Shown here piece by piece: positions 26,542 through 35,351 of a stretch of 64,000 bases of DNA. Under the pieces are notes generated by a model. The model searched no databases. It saw nothing but the letters and a program-made list of their open reading frames with translations, and was not told where the DNA came from. Numbering within the stretch: position 1 is the stretch's first letter; each line of letters opens with the position of its first letter. Both the position numbers and the translations under genes were made by a program. This stretch comes from Glaciimonas sp. PAMC28666 (GTDB lineage Bacteria > Pseudomonadota > Gammaproteobacteria > Burkholderiales > Burkholderiaceae_D): positions 124,001-188,000 of the forward strand of contig NZ_CP070304.1 of the NCBI RefSeq assembly GCF_016917355.1. The letters run 5' to 3'.

Positions 26542-27786
26542 TTACGAATCCAAAGGGTGGGGCTTTGATCGCCCCAGCCACCGAAGCAGGTCATCACCAG
26601 CCATCGGTTTGGCAAAGTAATATCCCTGCCCTGCGTCACACCCCAGCGACTGAATAAATGCCGCATCACTCTCAGACTCAATTCCCTCGGCGACGGTTGA
26701 GAGGTTGAGATTTTTTGCCAAATCGAATATCGAATTGAGTATCGCCATTGAGCGCGTAGTCCCTTCGGCACCAGTAACAAAAGAGCGATCTATTTTAATT
26801 TCCGAAAACGGCATCCGACTCAATTGCTGCAAAGAGGAATAACCGGTGCCAAAATCGTCCAGCGATAAGTTAAAACCGTGCATACGCAAACGTGTGACAG
26901 TTTCCAGTAATCCTTCGTAATCCGTGGCCAGCGCCGTTTCGGTTACCTCAATGGTGATCGATTCCGGCTCTACCAAATGTTCGTTCGCAATCGCCCTCCA
27001 GCGATTAGGGATAGCCACGTTTTGTAACGTCGAGCGGGACGCGTTAAGTGCGATACCCATTTGCGGCTCCACCTCACGCCATATTTTCATTGAATCAAGT
27101 GCTTTGCGAAGTAACTGTTCTGTCAGTTGATCGATCAGACCATGCAGTTCCATCAATGGCACGAATTCCGAGGGAGAAATATCACCCAGGTCCGGATGAC
27201 GCCAGCGCGCCAGAATTTCAACGCCGAACGGTACCTTCGTAAACTGCACCTTTGGCTGAAAAAAAGGAACGAACTGTTCAAGCGCAAGCGCGGCGATCAG
27301 GTCATTTTTGGTCCATAACCTTAATCTCGATTCCTCTTCAACCATCGCCTGAACTTCTGGCATAGCTTCATCGGAAGACATAATTTTTCTTAGAAACGAA
27401 AAATCGATCGGCTTGGTGATCCTGCCAGCAATCCGGACGCCGTAATCCTTCGCGACCGCCTCCGCAGACCGCAGGAGGTCCTCTTTCATCGCTGAAGTAA
27501 GGATGACTGACCCGATACGCTGCGCGGGTGCAAAACGAAGAAATTCTATACCGTCCATTACGTCCATTCGCAAATCGCAAATCGTAAAATCAAATCCAAT
27601 TTTATTTTGCGCAAGCAGGTCAAGTGCCTCACGACCGTCGGTAGCCTCAGCAATGTAACCAACACCCATTGCCGTCAAACCCATTAAAAGTGCTTTGCGC
27701 TGAAATTCGTTATCCTCAAGCACTAACACTCGATGGTTTGAAAAAAAATCTGACGGCTGTAGATTTCCATTTATATCTCTATTCAT
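26542..27786 (-). CDS. Receiver-EAL cyclic-di-GMP phosphodiesterase
   Basis: This 414-residue protein has an N-terminal receiver (E24-D25, phospho-acceptor D71, T97, K125) and an EAL domain from about 165. The signature is EIL (E190-L192) rather than EAL, which occurs in active enzymes. N248, E280/E283, D310-D311 in SLDDFGTGYSS, K331/D333 in IKIDRSF and E367 in AEGIE are all present, so the metal site and general base are intact. It should hydrolyse c-di-GMP to pGpG in a phosphorylation-dependent way. It lies between an HPt gene (60 nt upstream) and the small HTH gene. With MshE and EpsG nearby, it is the local candidate for lowering c-di-GMP. Confidence 0.93.
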   Translation of the reverse strand: MNRDINGNLQPSDFFSNHRVLVLEDNEFQRKALLMGLTAMGVGYIAEATDGREALDLLAQNKIGFDFTICDLRMDVMDGIEFLRFAPAQRIGSVILTSAMKEDLLRSAEAVAKDYGVRIAGRITKPIDFSFLRKIMSSDEAMPEVQAMVEEESRLRLWTKNDLIAALALEQFVPFFQPKVQFTKVPFGVEILARWRHPDLGDISPSEFVPLMELHGLIDQLTEQLLRKALDSMKIWREVEPQMGIALNASRSTLQNVAIPNRWRAIANEHLVEPESITIEVTETALATDYEGLLETVTRLRMHGFNLSLDDFGTGYSSLQQLSRMPFSEIKIDRSFVTGAEGTTRSMAILNSIFDLAKNLNLSTVAEGIESESDAAFIQSLGCDAGQGYYFAKPMAGDDLLRWLGRSKPHPLDS

Positions 27787-27846
27787 CGCTCAAGTCATTC
27801 ACATGTGCTCTTCGTCAAAAATCTGCGTTATTTCGGTTACAGGGCC

Positions 27847-28326
27847 TTAGTTGGGAACAATTTGAAGCAGAGCTGCCGACTCTCCGATTTCGGACAACAA
27901 ATTGTGTTCAACCTCCGCCATAACCTGAAAAAGCATCAGCTTCATTTCAACAAATTCGACGCTGCTGAACATGTGTGTTTTTTGACGTGCATCACGCTCA
28001 ATTTCTTCCAACTTTTCACCCACACGTATCGCACCAACCACGAACATACAACTCGCCAGCGTATGAGCCTGATTTGCCGTATCTAATAAATTTTCAATTT
28101 CTATAGCTTCTTCTAAACGCTGAATGATCTCGGGACAAATCCGTAGAAACACCCGTGACAACGCACCAAATAATTCCTTGTTTTGCTCAACAGCTTCCAT
28201 CAGAACAGCAGGATCAAAAAATTTCATGTCAGCCGACAAACATTCCTCAAGCCACCTAACATCTGCCTTCCGGGTTATCAACACTGCGGGGTTCAGCATT
28301 TTCAAAGGTTCTCGGCAAGGAGACAC
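27847..28326 (-). CDS. HPt-domain protein with altered active-site motif
   Basis: This is a 159-residue helical HPt-like protein. The phosphate-accepting His is H88 in NQAHTLASCMFVVGA, but the Lys usually found three residues later is Ala, so its transfer kinetics may differ. The GTG at 28326 is preceded by GGAAG 8 nt away; an ATG at 28299, 2 nt after the stop of the upstream regulator, is an alternative. It belongs to the string of overlapping or closely spaced genes 29909 to 26193. Confidence 0.75.
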   Translation of the reverse strand: MSPCREPLKMLNPAVLITRKADVRWLEECLSADMKFFDPAVLMEAVEQNKELFGALSRVFLRICPEIIQRLEEAIEIENLLDTANQAHTLASCMFVVGAIRVGEKLEEIERDARQKTHMFSSVEFVEMKLMLFQVMAEVEHNLLSEIGESAALLQIVPN

Positions 28327-29114
28327 GCATTAATCTTCCGCAATAAAGTTGCCTGGTCAATCGGTTTGTGTAGCATGCCCGACGCGTTGTATTTATTGGT
28401 ATCGTCAAATACCTCCGGCACGGTCATTCCCGTATGAACAATCACAGGTATCGTACTCAATAAATCGCAGTTCTTTATTTGCATCAAAACAGAAATACCA
28501 TCAATGCTGGGCATGACAATATCGAGCAAAATAAGCGACGGCGTAAAGTTGCGTAATATGGACAAGGCTTGCACCCCGTCTCCCGCCGCCATTACCTGAA
28601 AGCCGTTTGCACGTAAAACACATTGCAGGAGTTCGCTATATACGTGATCGTCCTCGATAACAAGTATCAGTTTTTTGTCTGATAGCGGAAGCCGAATCCG
28701 GGAAATTTTTCTCTTGGAAAATATAGACAGTCTTCGCTCGAATGCCTGATCTACAGCCGACTTCAACTCAATCGCGCGTGATAAAGGTCGCCCCACAAGA
28801 CAGGCATCAAAGGGACCATTTGCGTAAAATGCTACGGCCGGCATGAATTGATCGTCGTCGCAAAGTAATAATATCTGCGCTGAAATAGCTAAAAAAAGCT
28901 CACACTCACGGCCTAACCTAATAACAAAATGCTCTGCAGCGCAGGCACTTGAGAAAGATAAAATTAATACGTCAGGACGTTTTTCTGCAAAAACCTTAAT
29001 CGCCTGAGGTAGATAAGACATAGACCAAACGGCAGATGCCTCCAACTCGACAGCCTCGTGCAAGGCGTTCGATTCGGCTTGAGTCTCTGCAACAATCAGA
29101 ATTTTAGGACTCAT
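28302..29114 (-). CDS. Tandem receiver protein (pseudo-receiver + active receiver)
   Basis: This is a 270-residue protein with two receiver-like domains and no output domain. The C-terminal one (about 150-268) is complete: EDD, phospho-acceptor Asp in LILLDIVMPSIDG, and KPID. The N-terminal one keeps the fold pattern (KILIVAE near 4-10, DVLILSF) but has Glu-Thr instead of the acidic pair, Ser at the phosphorylation position, and GRP instead of KP. It is therefore a pseudo-receiver. The ATG at 29114 overlaps the upstream HPt gene by 11 nt, consistent with coupling. It may act as a phosphate sink or as a switchable binding partner. Confidence 0.8.
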   Translation of the reverse strand: MSPKILIVAETQAESNALHEAVELEASAVWSMSYLPQAIKVFAEKRPDVLILSFSSACAAEHFVIRLGRECELFLAISAQILLLCDDDQFMPAVAFYANGPFDACLVGRPLSRAIELKSAVDQAFERRLSIFSKRKISRIRLPLSDKKLILVIEDDHVYSELLQCVLRANGFQVMAAGDGVQALSILRNFTPSLILLDIVMPSIDGISVLMQIKNCDLLSTIPVIVHTGMTVPEVFDDTNKYNASGMLHKPIDQATLLRKINACLLAENL

Positions 29115-29517
29115 TCGTACTCCATCGCGGAGCGACGAGCGGTAGCACGTCGTTGACGGCATTTTCCACATCAATGAAGGACCTATTCAGTTCCTGAATG
29201 AGAATTTTCCTAGGATCAATTTCTGACTCACATGTTAACGGTAATGCAGCCAATTTTTCTATTGCCCCGCATAAGGTGGCAAATTTGACAGCGCCGATCG
29301 CCAGCGCTGAAGTCTTCAACGTATGCACAAGCGCTGAGACTTCAGTCCATTGCTCCAAGAGAATCATGCTTCGCATATTCAACATACCTGTACGAAGAGC
29401 ATCAAAAAAACGGCCAAGAAAATGCTTAAGAATATCGGCGTCATCACCGACAAACTCACGCAAGATATCAAGATCAATTGCGCGCTCGTCCATTTCGTTG
29501 TTGCGGGCTAAATTCAT
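29104..29517 (-). CDS. HPt phosphotransfer protein
   Basis: This is a 137-residue HPt protein. H65 lies in LVHTLKTSALAIGA, with the Lys at +3 retained. The sequence before it (DADILKHFLGRFFDAL) is the first helix of the bundle. It overlaps the upstream receiver gene (ATGA) and the downstream tandem-receiver gene, so it is made together with both. This arrangement suggests a phosphate shuttle between these receivers. Confidence 0.85.
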   Translation of the reverse strand: MNLARNNEMDERAIDLDILREFVGDDADILKHFLGRFFDALRTGMLNMRSMILLEQWTEVSALVHTLKTSALAIGAVKFATLCGAIEKLAALPLTCESEIDPRKILIQELNRSFIDVENAVNDVLPLVAPRWSTNES

Positions 29518-29909
29518 TCTTTATCTTCCCGAATCCATCGCGACAAAACTGTTTTGATCATTGCAATTTGCGTAGGCTTGCACAAGTAATCGTCCATTCC
29601 AGACGCGAAGCAAAGTGCTTTATCATTTTCCGCCGCACTTGCAGTAATTGCGATGATGGTGAGATGACGTCCGGTTATTTTTTCATCTTGCCTAATTCTC
29701 ATGGTCATTTCATACCCATCCATTTTCGGCATCTGACAGTCGGCGAGGACAATCAGGCATTCATTTTTTGACAGCCAGTCGATTGCGTCCTCGCCATTAG
29801 ATAGCACGATCACGTGGTCGAAACCAATATGCTTTAATTGAAAACTCAGCAGCTGTTTGTTCATTTCGTTATCTTCGACAACGACAATGGGGTGTCTTTT
29901 TTTTATCAT
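29514..29909 (-). CDS. Stand-alone receiver protein (CheY-like)
   Basis: This is a 131-residue single receiver: ED at 12-13, phospho-acceptor D57 in VLADCQMPKMDGYEM, a Thr-Ala switch (IAITASAAENDK), and K111 in DYLCKP. The sequence resembles the receivers of hybrid kinases (MDGYEMT, GMDDYL) more than those of CheY. It may have come from a split hybrid kinase and could exchange phosphate with the HPt encoded in the next, overlapping gene. It is the first gene of the minus-strand signalling run. Confidence 0.87.
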   Translation of the reverse strand: MIKKRHPIVVVEDNEMNKQLLSFQLKHIGFDHVIVLSNGEDAIDWLSKNECLIVLADCQMPKMDGYEMTMRIRQDEKITGRHLTIIAITASAAENDKALCFASGMDDYLCKPTQIAMIKTVLSRWIREDKE

Positions 29910-30321
29910 TCCGCCCTATAAAATTTGGCACTCAGCCCATCCGTTCAATGAACCTTTGGCTAGCATGGAGGTAAATGGAACCGCAACGGGTTTGCCATTG
30001 CCCTGCATTCATTTCTGCATGGTAATTTCACCCAATAACTCCACCGGTTAGCTCATGATTGCCAGCCGCTCGTGGTCGAAATTTCTTTCGATAGCGCACC
30101 GTCATTATGTGAAATTTTGAATATAATAACTATCTGTATGCGAAACATTCATTTAAATAACAATTTTTCACAGTTTCCTGATTTTAACAAATTTATTAAA
30201 TTTGTCAAATATGTTAAAATTAATTGAAGAAATTACCGCATTATTTACTTATTAAACAACAAATGACGCATCAACACCCCAAGTGGACGCGCTCGCATCT
30301 CGCTGAAGACGCAACACCGAC
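29910..30321. other. Divergent intergenic region inside the signalling island
   Basis: These 412 bp separate the minus-strand phosphorelay genes from the plus-strand receiver gene. The part 30110-30260 is very AT-rich, with several AAATTT and TTAAAA runs, and probably holds the promoters for both directions. I found no clear operator repeat or RNA gene. Confidence 0.4.
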
Positions 30322-30747
30322 ATGAATATGGAGGCGTTAGACACATCGCGGTCTTGGACCGTCTTAATCGTGGAAGATAATCCTTTATTAGTCGGCCTAT
30401 ACAAAAACGCGTTGGCAGCTCTAACAGACGTCTGCTTCGTTATTGCGGTCAACGGACTTCAAGGATTGATACAAACCTGTGAAAATGGCCCTGACATCAT
30501 CATCGCAGATCTGGATATGCCAGATCTGGACGGCTTTAAGATGGTGAATATATTGCACCTTGATCCAGTCTATCGCCATGTCCCGCTAATCATCATTTCA
30601 GGGCTAAAAGAAGCGGATATTCTTGCCCGGGGCGGGTTACCTGATGGCGCTTCGTTCATCCGGAAAAAAAATTTTTCACCACTTGAATTGCGGACTTTGG
30701 TAACGAACAGGATGGAAAAAAAGGGCAGCGAGTGCATATCAAACTAG
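30322..30747 (+). CDS. Stand-alone receiver protein with ARGG loop
   Basis: This is a 141-residue receiver: EDN at 18-20, phospho-acceptor D63 in IIADLDMPDLDGFKM, Ser switch residue (IISGLKE), and Lys at 115/116 in RKKNFSP in place of KP. The ARGGLPDG loop at about 102-109 matches the ARGGIPEG loop of the HTH-receiver protein at 25249-25857. The two are probably related by duplication or domain exchange. It has no output domain. The start is the first ATG; a second ATG is two codons on. Confidence 0.83.
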   Translation: MNMEALDTSRSWTVLIVEDNPLLVGLYKNALAALTDVCFVIAVNGLQGLIQTCENGPDIIIADLDMPDLDGFKMVNILHLDPVYRHVPLIIISGLKEADILARGGLPDGASFIRKKNFSPLELRTLVTNRMEKKGSECISN

Positions 30748-31043
30748 GTATGCGACACGTGGATACTGTCTGATTTTAGCCCCACTCGGTCCCTGCGCGT
30801 TCGAATGACAACTTACTTTAATAGCCTAACCGATTAAAGTCGGCAATTTTAGCAACTGGTGTACGATCTGGAAGAGTGACTAAAAGCCAGAGCATTTCCC
30901 CTGCCATTAAAAAAAGGAGGCAGATTGGACCTTCAAGTTGTGCATATTTGATAATTAATTTGCTATTGGACGTGCGCAATTAATAAAGTTACATATTATT
31001 GCTTTATCATTATGCATTAAAAGTCATAAACGACGACTTCCTA

Positions 31044-31065
31044 CATTTCCTGATATCTGGAAATG
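31044..31065. promoter_or_regulatory. 22-bp palindrome upstream of the OmpR-type regulator
   Basis: CATTTCC at 31044-31050 and GGAAATG at 31059-31065 form perfect 7-bp arms around TGATATCT. With the centre included, 20 of 22 positions are symmetric. It ends 49 nt before the start codon of the winged-helix regulator gene, a usual place for an operator. Autoregulation by that protein is one possibility; OmpR-type regulators more often bind direct repeats, so another factor is equally likely. Confidence 0.5.
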
Positions 31066-31114
31066 AAAGCCGCCACTTATGCCTTCACACAGCACAAAAA
31101 ATGGATAGCTTCAA

Positions 31115-31846
31115 ATGGACATGCCGACTCAAGACACCACTCTAAAGATGATCCGGATTGTTGTAGTGGAAGATGACAGTGCTTTCCGCGAAATCGTTGT
31201 ACTTAGTCTTCTTAATCGTGGCTATCAAGCAACCGGAGTACACGATAGTGCGGCCTTATATCGAGAACTGATAGAGCGCCCCGCAGACATCGTGGTGCTG
31301 GACGTCGAGTTGTCGGGCGATAACGGCTTTACGATAGCGAATCAACTTCGCGCCATGCAGCGAACGCGTCTTTTGGGGATCATTATGCTGACCTCCCATA
31401 GCGACTTGCAGACGCGCGTGGAAGGGCTCGAGAGTGGGGCCGATATGTTTCTCACGAAGCCCGCAAATCCGAGAGAGATCACAGCCACCATCGATAGCCT
31501 ATATCGCAGACTGAACCTTAACGCAGAAGCGCAAGGTAGCAGACCGTGGCGTTTTGTAAGAAACGAGTGGAAACTCATCGCACCTTCTGGCGCTGAAATA
31601 ATGCTAACCCATCTTGAGACGCTATTGGTCGATATCCTGGTCGAAGGTCGCGGGCGCCCGGTCAGCAGGAGGATTATTATTTCAACCGCGCTGCAGCAAG
31701 ATCCCCTAGCTTATGATGAGCGTAGATTAGAGGCTGTAATAAGTCGATTAAGAAGAAAAATTGCGAAGACCTACGGGTCGTCACAACCCATTAAAGTTGC
31801 TCACTCGGTAGGTTATATATTTGCTGATCCAATTGAACGCGAGTAA
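31115..31846 (+). CDS. OmpR-family response regulator (receiver + winged helix)
   Basis: This is a 243-residue regulator. The receiver (13-128) has EDD, D63 in VVLDVELSGDNG, LTS and K115 in FLTKP. A Trans_reg_C winged helix follows (about 140-240), with LTHLETLLVDILVEGRG, the recognition helix region DERRLEAVISRLRRKI and the wing IKVAHSVGYIFADP. No cognate histidine kinase is adjacent, so it may be fed by the HPt proteins upstream or by a distant kinase. It is the last regulator before the EPS locus. Together with the HTH-receiver it is a candidate to bind the 38-bp EPS element. Confidence 0.9.
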   Translation: MDMPTQDTTLKMIRIVVVEDDSAFREIVVLSLLNRGYQATGVHDSAALYRELIERPADIVVLDVELSGDNGFTIANQLRAMQRTRLLGIIMLTSHSDLQTRVEGLESGADMFLTKPANPREITATIDSLYRRLNLNAEAQGSRPWRFVRNEWKLIAPSGAEIMLTHLETLLVDILVEGRGRPVSRRIIISTALQQDPLAYDERRLEAVISRLRRKIAKTYGSSQPIKVAHSVGYIFADPIERE

Positions 31847-32107
31847 GTAAGGGGCAATAACATTCACGCCCTTAAGATCCACGGCATTACACCCTCCCCA
31901 ATAAATTGCGTTAAGTGATATGTATTCTCGAAGGAATACGCCATCACTTAACTTCAATCATCTCTCCTAAGCTTTGCTTTTGTCATTTCAACATCACCGC
32001 ACTTCATCGGACAGGGGGCTATTCCCAACCGATTAGACTCTTCCCCCGGGAGTATTTTGTTAAAAAAGTGGAACTTACAGCCAAAAAACCGGCATCTTCG
32101 CCTAAAA

Positions 32108-32145
32108 ATGTCAGTAAATGTAAGTATTCGTAGAATTGCTGACGC
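32108..32145 (+). promoter_or_regulatory. 38-bp EPS dyad element, copy 1 (upstream of the initiating transferase)
   Basis: The element starts ATGTCAGTAAATG and ends ATTGCTGACGC, with TATTCGTAG in the middle. Arms TGTCAGTAAA and (reverse) TGTCAGCAA-like face each other over 16 bp. It matches copy 2 at 29 of 38 positions and copy 3 at 28 of 38 when all are read toward their downstream gene. TATTAT at 32160-32165 follows after 14 nt. The start codon of the sugar transferase is at 32329, leaving a leader of roughly 150-180 nt. Confidence 0.75.
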
Positions 32146-32328
32146 CTCGTTCGCCTCACTATTATAAAAAGCAAAAAACTAAGTGAAATTTAAATATTAT
32201 CCAATTGGCAACAAAAAAAGCTTCGGCAATATTCTTTTGGCAAAAATATGAAGCGGTCAATACGAGAGAATTACAACAGTTGCTGCAAATAAGAGAGCGT
32301 CTGTCGATACCAGGGAAAATGAATTCAC

Positions 32329-33738
32329 ATGCCACGCTTAAACGGTCTCATTTTCAAGTTCCCATCTAATTTTATGCTTTTAAGGCGCCTGGCTGATGTG
32401 ATTCTTTTGGCTGCGGCCGCACCGCTCGCCAGTTACTGGCGCTTCGGGATCGATCTAAATTCCATCGCCCCAATCCATACCATTTTGCTTTGCCTATGCT
32501 GCACTCTCGTATTGTTAGGATTCACCCAATCCGAGACAACGGGTGCCTGGGGCGAGCGGCTTGCCGCGGATATTTTTGTGCGATTAATTACATCGTGGGC
32601 TTTCGTTCTGTTACTCGGTTTATTTTTTTGTTTTCTAATCCACGGCGTTGGTCGGCTGTCACGCCTATGGCTTTTTTATTGGTATTTGACCGGCATTTCA
32701 TTCTTATCTCTTTACAGACTAGCCACTTATTTCGTCTTCGTTCTTGTACAACGACGCGGTTTTAATATTAAACGCGTCATGATCGTAGGCTACGATCAAA
32801 CCGGTCAGGAAATGCATAAACGCGCGCTGCAGCAATATGGCTACGACGTAGTTGCTGTGTACGCTGACGAACAAGATGCTGTTAATCTCAAGAGCGCATA
32901 CCCCACGCGGATCAAAACCTTTAATGCGATAAATGCGTACTCACAGGAAAACAACATTCATGAAATTTGGATTACGTTGCCCATCAGTGCTTCGGCGCAG
33001 TTAATGGACCTTCAATACCTGCTCCGTAATTCGCTGGTGAATGTTCGCTGGGCACCCGATTTGCTGGGACTGCAAATGATCAACTATAAAATGGTCGATT
33101 TTTTGGGCCTCGCGACAGTAGATTTAAATCGCCCTGTTTCCCGCGGTTCACGAGGAATCATTAAGCATCTGTTCGACAAAGTATTTTCTGCGATAGTGCT
33201 AACCACATTACTCCCAATGTTTGCTCTGATTGCCATAGGAATTAAATGCTCCTCACCCGGCCCCATATTTTTTACCCAAGCGAGACTAGGTCTGAACGGT
33301 AAAAAATTTATGGTGTACAAATTCCGGTCGATGGCGATGCATCAAGAACGTAGTGGACTTTCACAGGCCACACAAAACGATGTACGCATCACGCCTTTCG
33401 GACAATTTCTCAGACGCACCAGCCTGGATGAGCTTCCGCAATTTGTTAATGTATTGCTTGGTGATATGTCGGTCGTCGGACCACGACCGCACGCTCTTCA
33501 GCACAATGCCAAATACGAAGAAATTTTAGAGCTATATATGGCCCGTCATCGTGTAAGACCCGGCATCACCGGTTGGGCACAAATCCACGGTCTGCGAGGA
33601 GAAACCGATACCGTCGATAAAATGGAAAAACGGGTACAGTTTGATATGCACTACATACAGAACTGGTCGCTTCTGATGGATATGCGTATCGTGATCTGGA
33701 CCGCATTCAATGGATGGTCAGGGGAAAATGCGTATTAA
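32329..33738 (+). CDS. Undecaprenyl-phosphate glucose(hexose)-1-phosphate transferase, EPS initiation
   Basis: This 469-residue polyisoprenyl-phosphate sugar transferase belongs to the WcaJ/EpsB type. It has about four N-terminal membrane helices (to near 140), a Rossmann-like CoA-binding domain ([13 protein letters not shown]), one more membrane helix near 285-305, and the catalytic bacterial sugar transferase domain. That domain shows [30 protein letters not shown] and [10 protein letters not shown] with the essential Asp-Glu pair. It loads the first sugar phosphate onto undecaprenyl phosphate. AGGGAAA lies about 11 nt before the ATG. It is preceded by the 38-bp element, which ties its control to that of epsF and epsL. 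Confidence 0.92.
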   Translation: MPRLNGLIFKFPSNFMLLRRLADVILLAAAAPLASYWRFGIDLNSIAPIHTILLCLCCTLVLLGFTQSETTGAWGERLAADIFVRLITSWAFVLLLGLFFCFLIHGVGRLSRLWLFYWYLTGISFLSLYRLATYFVFVLVQRRGFNIKRVMIVGYDQTGQEMHKRALQQYGYDVVAVYADEQDAVNLKSAYPTRIKTFNAINAYSQENNIHEIWITLPISASAQLMDLQYLLRNSLVNVRWAPDLLGLQMINYKMVDFLGLATVDLNRPVSRGSRGIIKHLFDKVFSAIVLTTLLPMFALIAIGIKCSSPGPIFFTQARLGLNGKKFMVYKFRSMAMHQERSGLSQATQNDVRITPFGQFLRRTSLDELPQFVNVLLGDMSVVGPRPHALQHNAKYEEILELYMARHRVRPGITGWAQIHGLRGETDTVDKMEKRVQFDMHYIQNWSLLMDMRIVIWTAFNGWSGENAY

Positions 33739-34072
33739 TGATCCTTTCTCGGGGGGCGCTTCAAGAGATATTTTTAAAAATACAAAAATATTTAAGCAGA
33801 AGCCCGTCTTTTCTGGACTCAGTTTGTAACTTTAGTCGGCAAAAATAAGCGAAGTTTGCTCCGGTAGCTTGCCTTCGAACGGGACGATTGCTTTTCATGC
33901 CGCAGCATCCATATTTTTCCTGGATTTAATAACGCGGCCTTTGCCTGATGCCAATAATTCTGTGCCCGGCTTCGATACTCGGCTATGCCCTATGTAAGTA
34001 GGCGATAGAGAGATGCGGGTCTAAGTTGCAAACAGTAACGCTGAACCATTTGATCCACAACAAAATATAAAC
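33739..34072. other. Intergenic region before galU
   Basis: This is a 334-bp gap. It has an AT-rich imperfect dyad (ATATTTTTAAAAATAC and AAAATATTTAA, about 33770-33795) but no clear GC stem with T-run. It may hold a galU promoter. No copy of the 38-bp element and no gene was seen. Confidence 0.4.
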
Positions 34073-34966
34073 ATGCACAAAACAATAAAAAAAGCCGTCT
34101 TCCCGGTTGCCGGATTAGGCACCCGTTTTCTTCCGGCGACCAAAGCCAGCCCCAAGGAAATGTTGCCAATTGTGGACAAACCATTAATCCAGTATGCCGT
34201 GGAGGAAGCTGCAGCGGCGGGCATTACGCAAATGATTTTTGTGACGGGACGGAACAAGCGTGCAATAGAAGACCATTTCGACAAAGCCTACGAACTTGAG
34301 GCGGAGCTTACTGCGAAAAACAAGCAGGTTTTACTCGACCTGCTGCGCGATATCAAGCCCAAAAATGTTCAATGTATTTACGTCCGTCAGGCCGAAGCGT
34401 TGGGGCTTGGACACGCGGTACTTTGCGCCGAACAATTAGTGCACAACCAACCGTTTGCCGTCATTTTGGCGGATGACCTGCTGGATGCTAAAGTAGCTGT
34501 TATGCGTCAAATGACTGAACTTTACGCGCAGTACGGTAGCAGCATTGTCGGTGTGGAAGCCATTACACCTGAGCAGAGCAGATCATACGGCGTAGTGTCC
34601 GGCACAAAGTTGGATGATGTTCTGCTCAAACTGAATGGTATCGTGGAGAAACCGGCACCAGAGGATGCCCCTTCCAATCTGGGAGTAGTCGGCCGCTACG
34701 TATTCAATCCTTCGATATTTCAATATTTGCGCGACCTGCAGCCCGGTTCCGGCGGCGAATTGCAACTGACGGACGGCATCGCGGCGATGCTTACTCAAGA
34801 GCAAGTGCTGGCTTACCAATTTGAGGGCATCCGTTATGACTGCGGCAGCAAGCAAGGCTATCTTCAAGCGACGGTCGAGTTTGCACTTAAACATCCAGAA
34901 GTGGGTAAAGAATTTCACCATTTCTTACAGAACCTTCAAATATTTAAGCCATCGACCTATGCATAA
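34073..34966 (+). CDS. galU: UTP-glucose-1-phosphate uridylyltransferase
   Basis: This is a 297-residue nucleotidyltransferase. The start KKAVFPVAGLGTRFLPATKASPKEMLPIVDKPLIQY is the GalU pyrophosphorylase signature, with the catalytic Arg and the KPLIQY lysine. FVTGRNKRAIEDHFD, VILADDLLD (metal-binding Asp pair) and GVVGRYVFNP follow. It makes UDP-glucose for the EPS repeat unit from glucose-1-phosphate and UTP. The length fits bacterial GalU. It lies within the EPS locus and downstream of the initiating transferase on the same strand. Confidence 0.95.
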   Translation: MHKTIKKAVFPVAGLGTRFLPATKASPKEMLPIVDKPLIQYAVEEAAAAGITQMIFVTGRNKRAIEDHFDKAYELEAELTAKNKQVLLDLLRDIKPKNVQCIYVRQAEALGLGHAVLCAEQLVHNQPFAVILADDLLDAKVAVMRQMTELYAQYGSSIVGVEAITPEQSRSYGVVSGTKLDDVLLKLNGIVEKPAPEDAPSNLGVVGRYVFNPSIFQYLRDLQPGSGGELQLTDGIAAMLTQEQVLAYQFEGIRYDCGSKQGYLQATVEFALKHPEVGKEFHHFLQNLQIFKPSTYA

Positions 34967-35351
34967 ATAACCGTGTGGTTGCCAAGCAAGACCTGGTCGA
35001 AAATGGGCAAAAAAAGCGACATTAGAATTTAGATGATCGATGATCACATGTATCGTCTGTGGCAATCATTAGTTCCTTTAAGCTTTCGTCATTTAGACCG
35101 TAACTCTTGCCATCACCTTCAGGCAATCAACTCGTCAAGAAACTTGGCGCCGAAGGGTGGTCGGCGCGAGCATTTAACCCGACGCTAATGCTTAGTTGAA
35201 GACAATTGCTTACAAATAATTACCAAGGCAACTCTTTGGTCTTGCGTTAAGCCCGTATACTAGAACGCCGGGTGAATGAGATTAATCAAATCACCAACGC
35301 GGAACCCCATTTATTACTCTGATCGCGGTACTTTAAGGCCCGCCTGATTCT
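34967..35351. other. Intergenic region before the PAP2 gene
   Basis: This is a 385-bp gap holding a short direct repeat (GATGATC twice near 35033-35046) and a TATACT hexamer near 35257 without a well-spaced -35. No gene, riboswitch or terminator was recognised. Confidence 0.4.

Noticed and set aside
31915-32133. 72-codon open frame on the plus strand before the EPS transferase
   Set aside because: It runs into the 38-bp element, has no recognisable features and no Shine-Dalgarno.
32146-32328. Sigma-54 promoters downstream of the 38-bp elements
   Set aside because: GG-N10-GC spacing was checked after all three elements; the nearest matches have 11 or 12 nt between GG and GC, so they do not fit.
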